From Litoditis marina (taxonomy: Eukaryota > Nematoda > Chromadorea > Rhabditida > Rhabditidae), in contig OZ038433.1 in the NCBI GenBank assembly GCA_964036275.1, forward strand, positions 8,659,048-8,723,047: a DNA stretch of 64,000 nt, in the 5' to 3' direction. This document shows, in pieces, positions 11,147 to 22,418 of the stretch. Numbering within the stretch: position 1 is the stretch's first letter; every line of letters begins with the position of its first letter. The notes beneath the pieces are model-generated. The model ran no database searches, was not told the DNA's origin, and saw only the letters and a list, made by a program, of their open reading frames with translations. The translations under genes and the position numbers were made by a program.

Positions 11147-14100
11147 GAAATGTGAGAAGATCTAATGTGACCTAAAATAAGAGAGGCAAATAACAGCTGT
11201 AACTCCGATGAAGAAGCCACCCACACTTATAATCCACAGCTGTGGTCAAAAAGCAAACAATCAAGGAGTTTGCCTTAAAAGGTATTGCTTGCGTGTGCCA
11301 CCCAAATGACTAAAATAAAATCCAAATGGTCACTGAGAATAAAAAACTATATGCAAATTGCAAATTATTCAACGAAAATGGGGTTTTACATCAAATGGCC
11401 TATTAACGTCAAACTCTTGGAAACACTCCTCAAAATCATCTAGGAGTCACCCTACCAAGAACAACATAGAACAATGCAAAACAAGTAATAATACATAGAA
11501 AAATAAAAAAATAGAATGAAATTTATCTGATAAAAAAATCTTTATTCGTGTACGTGCGCGTCCGAGACGCTGGTAAACAGAGTGCACATGCATCGGATAG
11601 GCGTTGGAAGTAATTTGCCCAAAAAAACGCCACAAAATTGGCGAATTCTTTATTTAACCCGGTATTTCGTTAAAGGGGGGCAGAATTGAATGTTCAAATA
11701 ATAGTAAAAAATGAGACAACTCGTTATATACTAATCTCTTTCTTAAATACCAACTACAAATGCTCTATTTTTAATTATTACCTAATTTTCATCTAGGTCA
11801 GACACGCAGAGGAGGTTTGGAATGGCGCCGAGTTACGTGACAGCCGTAGTTTAGTTATACACAAAATCAATATTTATAACCAGCATAGTAAATATAATGG
11901 AGCGAAAAAATACATTGCTCAAAATCATATGTGAACCTCTCATTGTCTAAATTCAACAAAATGAGAGCATTTTATGAGGAGTTCTCAATATCATAGTTAC
12001 AGGCAAATAACGAATTTCGGGTGTAGGGTACTGTAGCGAAGTGCATGAATCAAAGAGTAAAAATGTTGTTTTCAATGAATTCAGAGATAAGTATGTGAAG
12101 CAATTACACTACAAAGTAGAACAGTCTAAGAAGTTCACAGACCTAGCCAATCTACAACATAATACAAGAAAGCACAGAAAAATATTCATAATTTTTGTCT
12201 GAATAATCCGAGTCAATTCTCTTTAAAATTTACTATACTAAGTAAGAGTTACATCCTCGAAATAACACTACATATATCATATGAAATGAAATATAGAATA
12301 TATAAAATGAAATGAAATATAATATAATATGAAATATAATAATATGGCCAAACGACTCTCGCCGGACACGATTGATCATACGATGAATGGTCCAAAATGG
12401 ATTCCTAGCTCAGCTCATCCAGTGACTCGAATAATGAAACCCTAGAATACACATACGTAAGTTCATAAAATACTATTATTGTTCATTTGACTCAACTTGT
12501 GACTGTCATGACTGACCATAAGCTGCAGTGAAAAATAAAACTATATTATAGAAGTTAGGCCATAAAGGAAGCCCAGTTTAGGCGGTTACGACTGTCTCTG
12601 ACTATCCCGACCTTGTTCTCCCGAACTATGATTACTCTTTCGATCATACATCGCCACAGGTCTCTCATTTTTCCTGAAAACTCGCGATACCCCTCTTCTA
12701 TGCATTGCGACCCCTCCAAAGTACTTCAAAACTTCGATTTTCATCGACTTTCGGTTCAATTTTGACTAGTGTTGTAAGAAGTTCGTGTGTTTTATATTCG
12801 CGACCCCCCTACTTTTCATGAAAATTGGCTTGCAACGTCCCATCTCATGAGAGGTCATGGCGATGTATGTTTTCGATAGAAACGAAGGCCCCTCGCTGTC
12901 TCAAAACACGATTGTACTTGTACATATACTATTTGATGACACTCGATTATACGGCAGTAAACTTGTGCGGACAACTAAAAAAACCAAAAGCGGGCTACCT
13001 TTTTGCCCGAAACGAGAAAAAAATTCCTACTTTTGATGCTAAATCATTATTTTTCACGTATTTCAATCTAGAAAGAGACACGGACTCCTTTTTGTCGTAT
13101 AGTCGGATCTGACTGGTGCTTACACTTGATTCAGTCTTCAAATCCAAAATAGCTATAAATTATAAATTGACTTACATTTCACATAAAATGACCATTTCCG
13201 CGAGTTGTCCAGTGATTATCGATATGTAGAATAAGCTTCATTCCACGTCCAAGGCGATGGATTCTCTTTCTTCTACTTCGGAGTGAGAGAATCTGAAATT
13301 AATTTTGCATCATACCATATACCTTCCCATAATAAATTATCATGCATATGCATCAACATCAATATGTGTGCTCAGTATGCTTCCTCTTCGTGATCGTGAC
13401 ACTGAACAAAAGAAAATAATAACTTGGCATTCGTTCCACTACATGGCTAAACGACTGACTTCTGACTCTACAAATAGCCTAGTTCCTGGTACAAATAGCC
13501 CCACAAATACATAACAAGATAACTAATCACCTAACCTGAAAGCAACCTAGAAACAACAAAAAAACAGGTACCGTTCAAACTAGTGGGAAACTCCAAACTT
13601 TGAATATTGGGCTAGGCGGAACAGTGATCGGTTTCCCATTCTACGTTGCAGGCTAGTTACTCAGATGAAAACATACGGTTATCATTACGAACGGTTAGCG
13701 TTAGGGTCAGATAAAGAAGTCGCCGCTAAAGACAGGTTTATCGACCACATGAGTTCAGTATTGGTGCTAGGGTTATCCACATACTAGTCGGCATACATCG
13801 TTACGGTACAACTAATTACTATTCAATAGCCAAAAAAACAATTACTTTTCAAAAGAATTCCATATTTTTTTGAAAACGGGGTCATTTTCGCGGACCAGTC
13901 AGATTTAGTGGCGGGTCTGTTGATAGGTTTGCTCAGTTTCCGGATGAAATTACAATACGAATTACTCTTTTATATATACTACGGAAATGGAAAACGTTTT
14001 GTTTTGCTTTTGAAAAAAGACGGAAATAAAGAAGGCAAACATGCATTTCAAACTAACCTATTAAGAATAAAGAAGAGAGAAACAATATGCATCGACATCG

Positions 14101-14589
14101 ATACACCCAAACGAAATTCATTCGCGCACGAGGGATGATCGATCTTCTATATGGAGTCTGAAAATAGCGTCGAATGGGTATTTGTCAAAACTGTGGAAAA
14201 CCTAGAACGCAGTGAATAGATAGGGGAACGAAACAGGGAGAAAAACATAACCAAATGAGAGAATCCGAATACACCAATCCAAAATTTGCCGCCGAAAACA
14301 GTCGAAATAGAAAATCAGCTGGTTTTTTGTAAGACATAACCTATTTTTCAATGTGCGCACAAATAGGTGAAGCTTTTACAGCGTACTAACACAAGAAATG
14401 TAAAGAATACGTAAATAAAACGGATTACTGAAAGAAATACGGAATATTGTAGAAAATTTTCGAAAAACAGTCAGCCACTGTCTGGTTCTGCCATGTTCGC
14501 ATTGGAGTGCATTTATTCGCATTGGAGCGCGTGTCATGAAATGTTGGATTGGAGCGCGTGTCATGGAATCGCACATTCGATTCTGTCCT
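11147..14589. other. Gene-poor AT-rich region
   Basis: No supported exons. Visible structure: a low-complexity ATGAAATATAATAT tract at 12280-12345, and a partial inverted repeat with arms near 12640-12680 (ATCATACATCGCC) and 12845-12885 (GGCGATGTATG). A short direct repeat, TTGGAGCGCGTGTCATG, lies near 14520-14570. Open frames such as 12825-13112 lack splice sites or family resemblance. Confidence 0.4.
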
Positions 14590-14787
14590 CCTTTAACCCT
14601 AGCAGTTAACCATTAACCGGGTTACCTGGTTAACCCTTTTGTTAACCACTTGCTAACCCCAAATTACCCCCTAAACACGTTGTTAAAGTGGGTTACAAAT
14701 GGGTTAACAAAAGGGTTAACCAGGTAACCCGGTTAAGGTTAACTGGTAGGGTTAACGAAATACCCGGTTCCTTGTGGAATTGGCCCA
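14590..14787. repeat. GGTTAACC foldback repeat
   Basis: The left arm (ACCGGGTTACCTGGTTAACC followed by CTTTTGTTAACC) pairs with a right arm GGTTAACAAAAGGGTTAACC and onward. The right end reads GGAATTGGCC, shared with 4325-4590 and 17562-17832. Non-coding and self-complementary, probably a non-autonomous element. Confidence 0.75.
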
Positions 14788-16106
14788 CAAAATTTTCAAC
14801 TTTATGGCTTGCCATGTGCAACAGATTCTCAGAGTGGTTTCGGGGACAACTTCGAAACGATGAAGTCCACCATCGAAGGCGTTGACTAAGATCTGCATGC
14901 TTACTGTTCGGCATAGCCTAAACTTGGCATATTGCACGGGCGCAGCTGATTAGCATTCTCCACTGACTGTCGAACATGGTGCATAGGCCGAACTAGCTAC
15001 TCAGCCGCTCATCCACATTATGCCTATTAGCACTTTTGCGACGTTTTAACATAACTACCGCAGATATTTCATCTTTTAAGACGTAATAAATATCACAATA
15101 TGCAGTTATCAGAACGAAACATCGTAAACCGCTAACGAGGAAAAATGTTGTAAGTAGAGATAGCAACATGAAAGTTTGTCCGCCACAACATATCCACCAG
15201 CAAAGTGAACTGAATTCATCCAGCCATTTCTCGGAAAATACTCATTTTACTCCTATAAATCGAATACGCTGAGCTGACCACCTAGCTTGCCATTTATAAT
15301 TTTGGAATCTTGTGAAAGCGCGCGCAATTGGTCGTCATTTGGTGGGCTCGTCGGATGGTAATTCAAAGGGCCTAAGGGCTCAGGCATCAGCCGATACGGT
15401 CCCGGAACTTTTCGCCAAATTTTTACGGTCCCGTCACCACTGAAAAGTCGCGGGACCGTCGCAGAATGGCTCGCGTAGTCAACAAGTCCTGCGACGGTCC
15501 CGGAACCATAGTATTGGCGCGACACACCATCACAAATGTTATTGATTGGCCATCAGTCAGTCAACAGTTCCTGTCATTGAGTGGCAGTGCTCTACTATTT
15601 ATATTATTTTTATTGCCTTTTTCATAGAATAATCATAACTTCTTTGCATTAGAGTAGGATGATACCGTCAAAGTTAGGATTAACTAGTATACTTCCATAA
15701 CAAATAACTGATAAGATGATATAAATTTCAACTTATAACTATACAACCTATAACTATTGTAATAACTGCAAATACTCATATATTTATTGAATTAAAGTAG
15801 CATAGAACTGTCCTGATTCTGAACATACGCTTTTTATATCTAGAGTGAGTAGTTTTCTCGCAAGTTAACTGTAGCAGAACCAGATGAATCACATTATAAT
15901 CAAACGAGAATGTTCATTGAAAACAGCATTCTTAAATGAGACAACTTTCTTGATGACTTATTATATAATGTATATTATATGGTTCATGACATTTTGGATA
16001 GCGCTACACATGGCATTGCAGATGTAATCATGAGGCTGTGCTAAGAAAGAAGTCTGGCACCACAGTGATCATCATGTAATCATGGAGAGCAATAAGCTAT
16101 GGTGAG
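14788..16106. other. Spacer with a GACGGTCCCGG repeat
   Basis: At 15395-15510 GGTCCCGGAAC and its inverse GCGGGACCGTC occur several times. The same words reappear at 19078-19165 and 19970-19990. The minus-strand open frame over 15253-15525 follows from this repeat rather than from a gene. Nothing else was recognised in this stretch. Confidence 0.4.
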
Positions 16107-16115
16107 TGCTTATTG

Positions 16116-17504
16116 GGGACCTACTAATTACCGCACCTACCGCACCGGGTGAAATACCGCACCGCGATTTGAAAATACCGCACCGTACCGCACCAGCGCA
16201 AATTTGCGTATTTTTTCAAAAATTCCAAAATCTCCAATTTTTCAATTATAAAATAGTTTCTAAAGCAGAAATCCTATCCTTTTCATCACTTTAGATACAG
16301 CAAGTCTGAACATGATGTTTAATGACCGAACACAATGAGTTTATTTCCTTTTTCTGCAGGAATAGTGGAAATATTCTGAATTGTGTTTCGAAAAATAGTT
16401 TTCAGTCAGTTCATTTGTCTAGAGATCCTTTCAGATCTTCTAAAAGTATGAGCTATTCGAACCTGAAATATTTAGAGGATTTCGTTTTCTGCCTAAAATT
16501 GACAACCATTGCCAATGAATAAACGAGAACCGTATTATGGTACTCCTGCAAGGGATCAAAATATCAAACGCTGGTAAGAGTTAAGTTAAGCGTAATGTGT
16601 TCTATACTCAACTGCAAATTGGTCACTATATTCGTCGAAGCCTGCATCTAAGATATTTTCCGACTGTTTCCAAAAAGGTTCATCGATAATAACGATAATT
16701 TGGGTATTCTTGAAACAACAAAAAACAAGCCCGGTATTTAATATGTCGGACCAACAGCAAAGTAGTTGATCATTACAGAGTTAGCCAGTTCGGATCTCTC
16801 AAAACTGTTGTCGTAGCAGCTAGGACTTCGTTAGGAGCAAACTGTCTGTCGATGCAGTGATCCAGCTCTCATGAACACAGATAGAAGAAAACATATTTTC
16901 ACGTTTAGAATCAATCACCGTTAAGTTACTAAATGCGAGGTCACGTATTGTTCCATCCTGTCTCGTATTATTCACATATAATATATATTTGTACTGATGG
17001 AAGCGTTACAAAAATGGCTGTGAAAAACGGTTCCAGAAACTAGAAATAAAAAGCACACTTCAGTCAGGTGAGGCCGGCGTTCATTAGTTACGGTAAATCT
17101 GAGGTTCATGACATAGTTTTGAGTAGTGGAGAAAAAGCCATCATCATGGGTACTCCTCAGTACTTTTCTTTTGAAATGATGAGCAGCTTCTTCTATACAT
17201 TCGATAACTCATGAAAGTGACATGAGGGTTACCCAACAGAAAAGGAAAATGCAATACGGAAAGCGTATAAGCGTATGGTCTTCTAGTGGAAAAGTTTGAA
17301 AGAACGTTTTCTCGAGATCACTATGTTTGTTTTCAAGTGATGAAAGATTAGGATTTCTGCTTTAGGAACAATTGCTTGCAAAATTGGAGATTTTGGAATT
17401 TTTGAAAAAATACGCAAATTTGCGCTGGTGCGGTACGGTGCGGTATTTTCGAATCGCGGTGCGGTATTTCAGCGGTGCGGTAGGTGCGGTAATTAGTAGG
17501 TCCC
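16116..17504. mobile_element. Non-autonomous foldback transposon with 9-bp target duplication (Mutator-like)
   Basis: The ends are inverted repeats starting GGGACCTACTAATTACCGCA, and the inverted similarity runs about 180 bp into each side. The element is bounded by identical 9-mers TGCTTATTG at 16107-16115 and 17505-17513. A 9-bp target duplication with long terminal inverted repeats is characteristic of Mutator-like (MULE) elements; 8-bp hAT insertion is less consistent because the repeat match is perfect at 9. Internal open frames are at most 66 codons, so no transposase is encoded. The terminal repeats contain subrepeats of the word ACCGCACC. Confidence 0.85.
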
Positions 17505-17561
17505 TGCTTATTGTGTGACTGCACTTCTTCAAAATAATGTTTAAAGGCTATTTGTACGGTG

Positions 17562-17832
17562 AATTCTATATCTAACCGGGTTTTGAGGTAACCTAACCCT
17601 TTTTTGGTAACCTATTTTTCAGGTTACCTCGGTAGGTAACCGGTAAGTAACCTAAAATGAAAAACCGGTTACCTGTTTTTCCAACGCAAAATTTGGTTTT
17701 TACCGTTAGTTGGAACGGTAACCGGCTTCTAGTTTCAGGTTACTTCCAGGTTACCTACCAAGGTAACCTGAAAAATAGGTTACCAAAAAAGGGTTAGGTT
17801 ACCTGAAAACCCGGTTAGTTGTAGAATTGGCC
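17562..17832. repeat. GGTAACC foldback repeat
   Basis: The left arm contains TAACCGGGTTTTGAGGTAAC then CTAACCC, and pairs with GGGTTAGGTTACCTGAAAAC then CCGGTTA on the right. The right end is GAATTGGCC, as in the 4.4 and 14.7 kb repeats. It is located 58 bp from the Mutator-like element. Confidence 0.8.
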
Positions 17833-17902
17833 TATTTGTACAAATACCGATCAGTGAGTTTTGAATTTTGTCTTATATTTAGGTAAGGTATAAACCGTAG
17901 TT

Positions 17903-18147
17903 CTCCAGTGGCCGTATTTTGTGAGTCCAAGTAGCCATGTAAGTTACTCGAACAAATTTTAGATGGAAAATTATTAACTGCTGCTATTTATGGTACAACA
18001 TCCCTCCGCTTATTTTGAAGAAGTAAATGGTACCATTGAGAGCAAACAAGTAAGGACTATCAAGAGCTGAGTCAGATATAAGCGATTGAAAATTTGATTA
18101 TGTAACTTACATGGCTACTTGAGCTTACAAAATACGGCCACTGGACT
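17903..18147. repeat. MITE-like inverted repeat
   Basis: The left arm (CCAGTGGCCGTATTTTGTGA and on through CATGTAAGTTAC) is repeated inverted at 18102-18146 with a few mismatches. It lies directly upstream of the ATG of the small gene at 18171, so it could contribute to that gene's promoter or 5' leader. Confidence 0.75.
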
Positions 18148-18170
18148 ATATATCCAGAGTCTCCTGAGGT

Positions 18171-18919
18171 ATGTTGAGCGTTGATCAACAAGAGTTATGC
18201 TGGAACTCAGGTGCAAGTTTTCTTCTTAGACAGTAGACGATTACTATCATTTCAGAATCGGCATCGACAATAGTCTGGAGCATGGAACTTTATTTCGCTG
18301 TGAAAGAGACAAAGAAGGGACCCGAACTACTTAGCACCACCTCTGTCATCATAAACCAGGTATGTTCATTATTTCAACGTCCCCACGGCTTGTAGGTATA
18401 TAATCTGGGAGACTAAAAGGGGGAGACATTTTTGTGTGGTGCCAATATGACTTTTACACTAGGGACGCAAGGGTTAGAGAGAGGATCAAAATATCGCGGA
18501 TTTGACAGTGCTAGTAGCGAGGGAAAATAGTATAAAGCTGTGTAATGTAAGGTCCGACTAAGCTACAAAAAGTAGGCCATTTTCAGATGTAAACACGTGA
18601 AAATTAAGAATTTTTCATCAAAAGTACACCGTTTGTCTTCTTTTCGGCTAAAAAGTAGTCGGTTTCCGATTTTTTCTGACGATTCGGACAACTTTACTGG
18701 TGTATGTGTGTAATGTGCAGTTTTTACTCACTCTGGTCGAAAAGGAAACAACCCGTAGTACAATATCCTCGATACACACACAGAGAACTACATATTATAT
18801 TCAATGTCATTACTATAATCAATACTTTCAGATATGGATCGTACGATGAAGCAAAGAACAGTGATCTGAACGCCATCAACAGAAAGATATTCACATTGTC
18901 ATTGTTTGTATGTAAATAA
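18171..18919 (+). CDS. Small uncharacterised gene, 3' half uncertain
   Basis: The ATG at 18171 opens exon 18171-18210 (MLSVDQQELCWNS, phase 1). It joins after a 45-bp intron to 18256-18359, which ends in a good donor and contains MELYFAVKETKKGPELL. A likely last exon, 18832-18919, has acceptor CTTTCAG and reads YGSYDEAKNSDLNAINRK to a TAA within TAAATAAA. An intervening exon beginning at 18721 (FLLTLVEKETT) is needed but its donor does not give a clean phase, so the 3' half is a proposal. No signal peptide or known family was recognised. Confidence 0.5.
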
Positions 18920-19059
18920 ATTGTATACATGTAAATGTTCTTGTTATTGGCAGAAAAATAGGTTTATAATATTTTTGATTAAAGAAAATCAATATTAGAA
19001 TTCTGAAAAAATCAATAACAAGGGTGGTGAATATGTTCAGCTTTTGAATTTTTGAATTT

Positions 19060-20260
19060 CGCGGCATGAGATCTGTGACGGTCCCAACACTACTCGGCGA
19101 GTCTGCGACGGTCCCGGAACCTATTTATAAATAGGTCGCGGGACTAACTGTCACGTTCTGGTCGCGGAACACAGAGAATTAGTATTCGGGGATTTTTCAG
19201 GATCCGTTCGGGGTACCGTCATCAATCCTTCGGGGTACGATTCATGAAACGTTCACCGAACGATTGATGACGGGACGGTGAACAAACCCTGAAAAAACCC
19301 TGAAATTTCCCGGTTGTTATCTAACAATTACTCAGTAAAAATTAATACGATTTTTTTGTTAAAAGTATTTTTCGCAAATATTATCAAAAAAACATTTTTA
19401 GAAAAAAATATTTTCCTAAAAAAAATATTTTCAAAAATATTATTAAATTTTGAGACAGAAAAGTTCATTAAAGTAAGACTAAAGTAAAACTTCAGAACTT
19501 CATTATATCTTTTCTGTCCATCTTCAGACTTCGAAGTTGAGCTGGCTTTTTACAAATATCAAATCAGGGCACCCCTGGCCGCGCCGTATCTAGTACTGGT
19601 TACGCGATTGCCGCGGCAAAGGGCTTCTTCAGGATTCCCACCCAGTTTTAACCCTGACAAAGTACCGTCAGTTCACCGTCCGTTCAATGTCTTGACACCG
19701 AACATTTTTTTCGGCGTTTTATCAGCGTAAAATCTCTGAAATTTCCGTGTTTTTTCATTGATTTTACCCTGAATTTTCCCTGAACCTCCGTTCATTGAAA
19801 CATAATTGCTTTTTCGGGGTTCGTTCAGGCAGAATTCAGCGAATTTTCAGTGTTCGTTCGGTGTTTTAATCTTGAAATATTCATGAAAGATCCCTGAACA
19901 AGGCGTTCCCTGAACGTACGGTGATTTTTCACCAACCCAAGATTTCCTATGGAACCGTTCACTTTTTGGTCGCGGGACCGTCACGGCTGATGTCTAAGGT
20001 CATATTCGTGATCGCGATGATCGAAACCCCATAATTCCTCATTTTCAGGCAAATCCATCGATTTTGAAATTTTTGTTGATTCCGGGTAATTTTTTTCAAA
20101 AGTAGTCTTTACGTCCTAAAATTACGTCCTTCGCCCTACAAATACGTCTTCCGCCCTGAAAATACGTCCTCTGTAACGAAAAGTAGACTTCCGCCCCAAA
20201 AAGTGGACTTTACGTCCTAAAAAGTGGGCCGCCCTATTTTTACGCCCCTCGGAGATTCAG
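19060..20260. repeat. Nested degenerate repeats (GGGACCGTC, CCCTGAA and CGCCCTGAAAATACGTCCT units)
   Basis: GACGGTCCC words near 19078 and 19110 and GGGACCGTCA at 19974 bracket a segment rich in GTTCGG and CCCTGAA motifs. Within it, 19200-19290 forms a foldback (CCGTCATCAATC against GATTGATGACGG). From 20100 to 20250 an irregular tandem array repeats the pattern TACGTCCT, CGCCCT, AAAA. An A/T tract fills 19340-19450. No coding potential; it looks like several old elements inserted into each other. Confidence 0.6.
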
Positions 20261-20384
20261 GTCCTAAATTAATTTTTGAGAAATTTAATCACATCGATGT
20301 GATGCATCACTCACACTGCGCTGCGATGCTATAAATCTTGATCACCTAATGCTATTTTCGTTGTTCGTTTCATTCGGAGTATAT

Positions 20385-20409
20385 GTGCGTGTACAAAATA
20401 CGACACACC
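20385..20409. repeat. 25-bp inverted repeat, left copy
   Basis: GTGCGTGTACAAAATACGAC followed by ACACC is the exact inverse of 28881-28905. The pair brackets the transposase-like and coiled-coil genes across 8.5 kb. It may be the terminal repeat of a large element, or two independent copies of a common dispersed nematode repeat; no flanking target duplication is evident. Confidence 0.5.
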
Positions 20410-20747
20410 GAGTTTGCCACTGTGTTCTCGCTTACGGTATTTCAGGCGAGCAGTATGCCGTATGCGCCTAGCCCATACGATGGGCGTGGCGAGACCGATT
20501 TTGGCAATGTGCCTAGGCCTGTTATAGGCAGGCATACGGTAGCTATAGAATTAATTCAAAATTTTGCAAAATTTGTTTACTCTTTTTGATTTGTTTGCGG
20601 TGCATTATTATGTTATTTCGTGTATTTTATTTTGCTTAAATTGACATTAAACAACATATTGTAGCTATTATGTTAGAAAAGTGAATACGATTTGCAGTAT
20701 AACACGGAAGAAGATAATATAATAGCTATAATATAATGATAGTTTAG

Positions 20748-22102
20748 TCTAATTTACGGATTTCTCTGCATTCATTATGTTGTTGTGGTCTCTGTTGTTA
20801 TGTGACCAATATGACAGTTGTTTTTCTTTCAGTCCTATCTGACTCGAATTGGATAAAGGAGGAGAAGATAAGAGCCCCCGGTCATCGATCGCTTAGAACT
20901 GCAATTGTCTCACCGACAAGTAAGTTGATAATAGGAATTTATTCGATGTCTGACATTTATTTGCCGGTTTAAGAAATTTTTTTATGAAATTAGAAATACA
21001 ATTTGTTTTCGCAAGTTGATATAGGAACATAATTTACTTTGTTTTTCCGTGATGAAGTAGAGTTTAGTAAAGTCTACATAAAAATACATTACCTAATTTC
21101 TTAGAAATGTTTCTTGGAATCTCAGCTTATTTCTTAGTATCTTAGCAATTCTTTTGATTTCAAAATCGCCATTGTCACAAATTTGCAAACCTGCAAACGA
21201 TATTGTCTTCTTTGAACCTAGCGAAGGTTTTTCTTTAACACTACGACACATTTTTAATATAGTGGCTACTGTCTGAACAATAGAACTGTCACTCCGTAAT
21301 TAGTGCGGTTTTCAGATCATTGCAACAATACATTAATAGGCGTTCCGAATGCTAATAATTGTGTGGTCTAATTTACGGATTTATCTGCATTCATTATGTT
21401 GTTGTGGTCTCTGTTGTTATGTGACCAATATGACAGTTGTTTTTCTTTCAGTCCTATCTGACTGGAATTGGTGAAAGGAGGAGAAGATAAGAGCCCCTCG
21501 GCCATCGATCGATTGGAACTGCAATTGTCTCACCGACAAGTAAGTTGATAATAGGAATTTGTTCGATGTCTGACATTTATTTGCCCTTTTAAGAATTTTT
21601 TTATGAAATTAGAAATACAATTTGTTTTCGCAAGTTGATATAGGAACATAATTTACTTTGTTTTACCGTGATGAAATGTAGTTTAGTAAAGTCTGCATAA
21701 TAATACATTACCTAATTTCTTAGAAATGTTTCTTGGAATCTCAGCTTATTTCTTAGTATCTTAGCAATTCTTTTGATTTCAAAATCGCCATTGTCACAAA
21801 TTTGCAAACCTGCAAACGATATTGTCTTCTTTGAACCTAGCGAAGGTTTTTCTTTAACACTACGACACATTTTTAATATAGTGGCTACTGTCTGAACAAT
21901 AGAACTGTCACTCCGTAATTAGTGCGGTTTTCAGATCATTGCAACAATACATTAATAGGCGTTCCGAATGCTAATAATTGTGTGGTCTAATTTACGGATT
22001 TATCTGCATTCATTATGTTGTTGTGGTCTCTGTTGTTATGTGACCAATATGACAGTTGTTTTTCTTTCAGTCCTATCTGACTGGAATTGGTGAAAGAAGG
22101 AG
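20748..22102 (+). repeat. 619-bp tandem duplication containing an exon-like segment (2.2 copies)
   Basis: Units begin at 20748, 21367 and 21986 with TCTAATTTACGGATTT. The first two are complete and nearly identical, and the third breaks off after about 115 bp. Each carries a strong acceptor (TTTTTCTTTCAG) and an 87-88 bp segment beginning TCCTATCTGACT, which in the first two ends at the donor GTAAGT (20833-20919, 21452-21539). The third (22071-22130) has a different 3' part and donor GTGAGT. In the frame open in copy 1, copy 2 has an early stop, so these may be untranslated leader exons of the gene at 22419. Confidence 0.8.
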
Positions 22103-22418
22103 CATCTACATACCACATCCAGCTAGCAAAGTGAGTTTCTTATAGCGTTTATTTTTTTTTCTCAATACGATAATTGTTCCATAATCGCGCTAACAAGGGT
22201 AGATTCGCCGCCTTCTTCCTTGAATTGTTATCAAAAAGTTCAATCACGTGCTCTGCTTGTATTCATTTTGGCAGTACGCATTGGTGTATAGGTAAACCAG
22301 ATGGTAGGCCGCGCCTGCCAACTGAAATAAATTCAACTAAGTGGGTTTTTCAAATAAAGTAGATTTCCTCATGTCACGATTTTATTGTTCGAGTTTCTTA
22401 TCTCATAGTTTTAGTTAT

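Noticed and set aside
15253..15525. 90-codon minus-strand open frame
   Set aside because: It is composed of the GACGGTCCCGG repeat found also near 19.1 and 19.98 kb, with no splice sites or family resemblance.
20748..22102. Regular direct repeats that might suggest a CRISPR array
   Set aside because: Units are 619 bp with splice signals in a eukaryotic setting; there are no short repeats with unique spacers and no cas genes.
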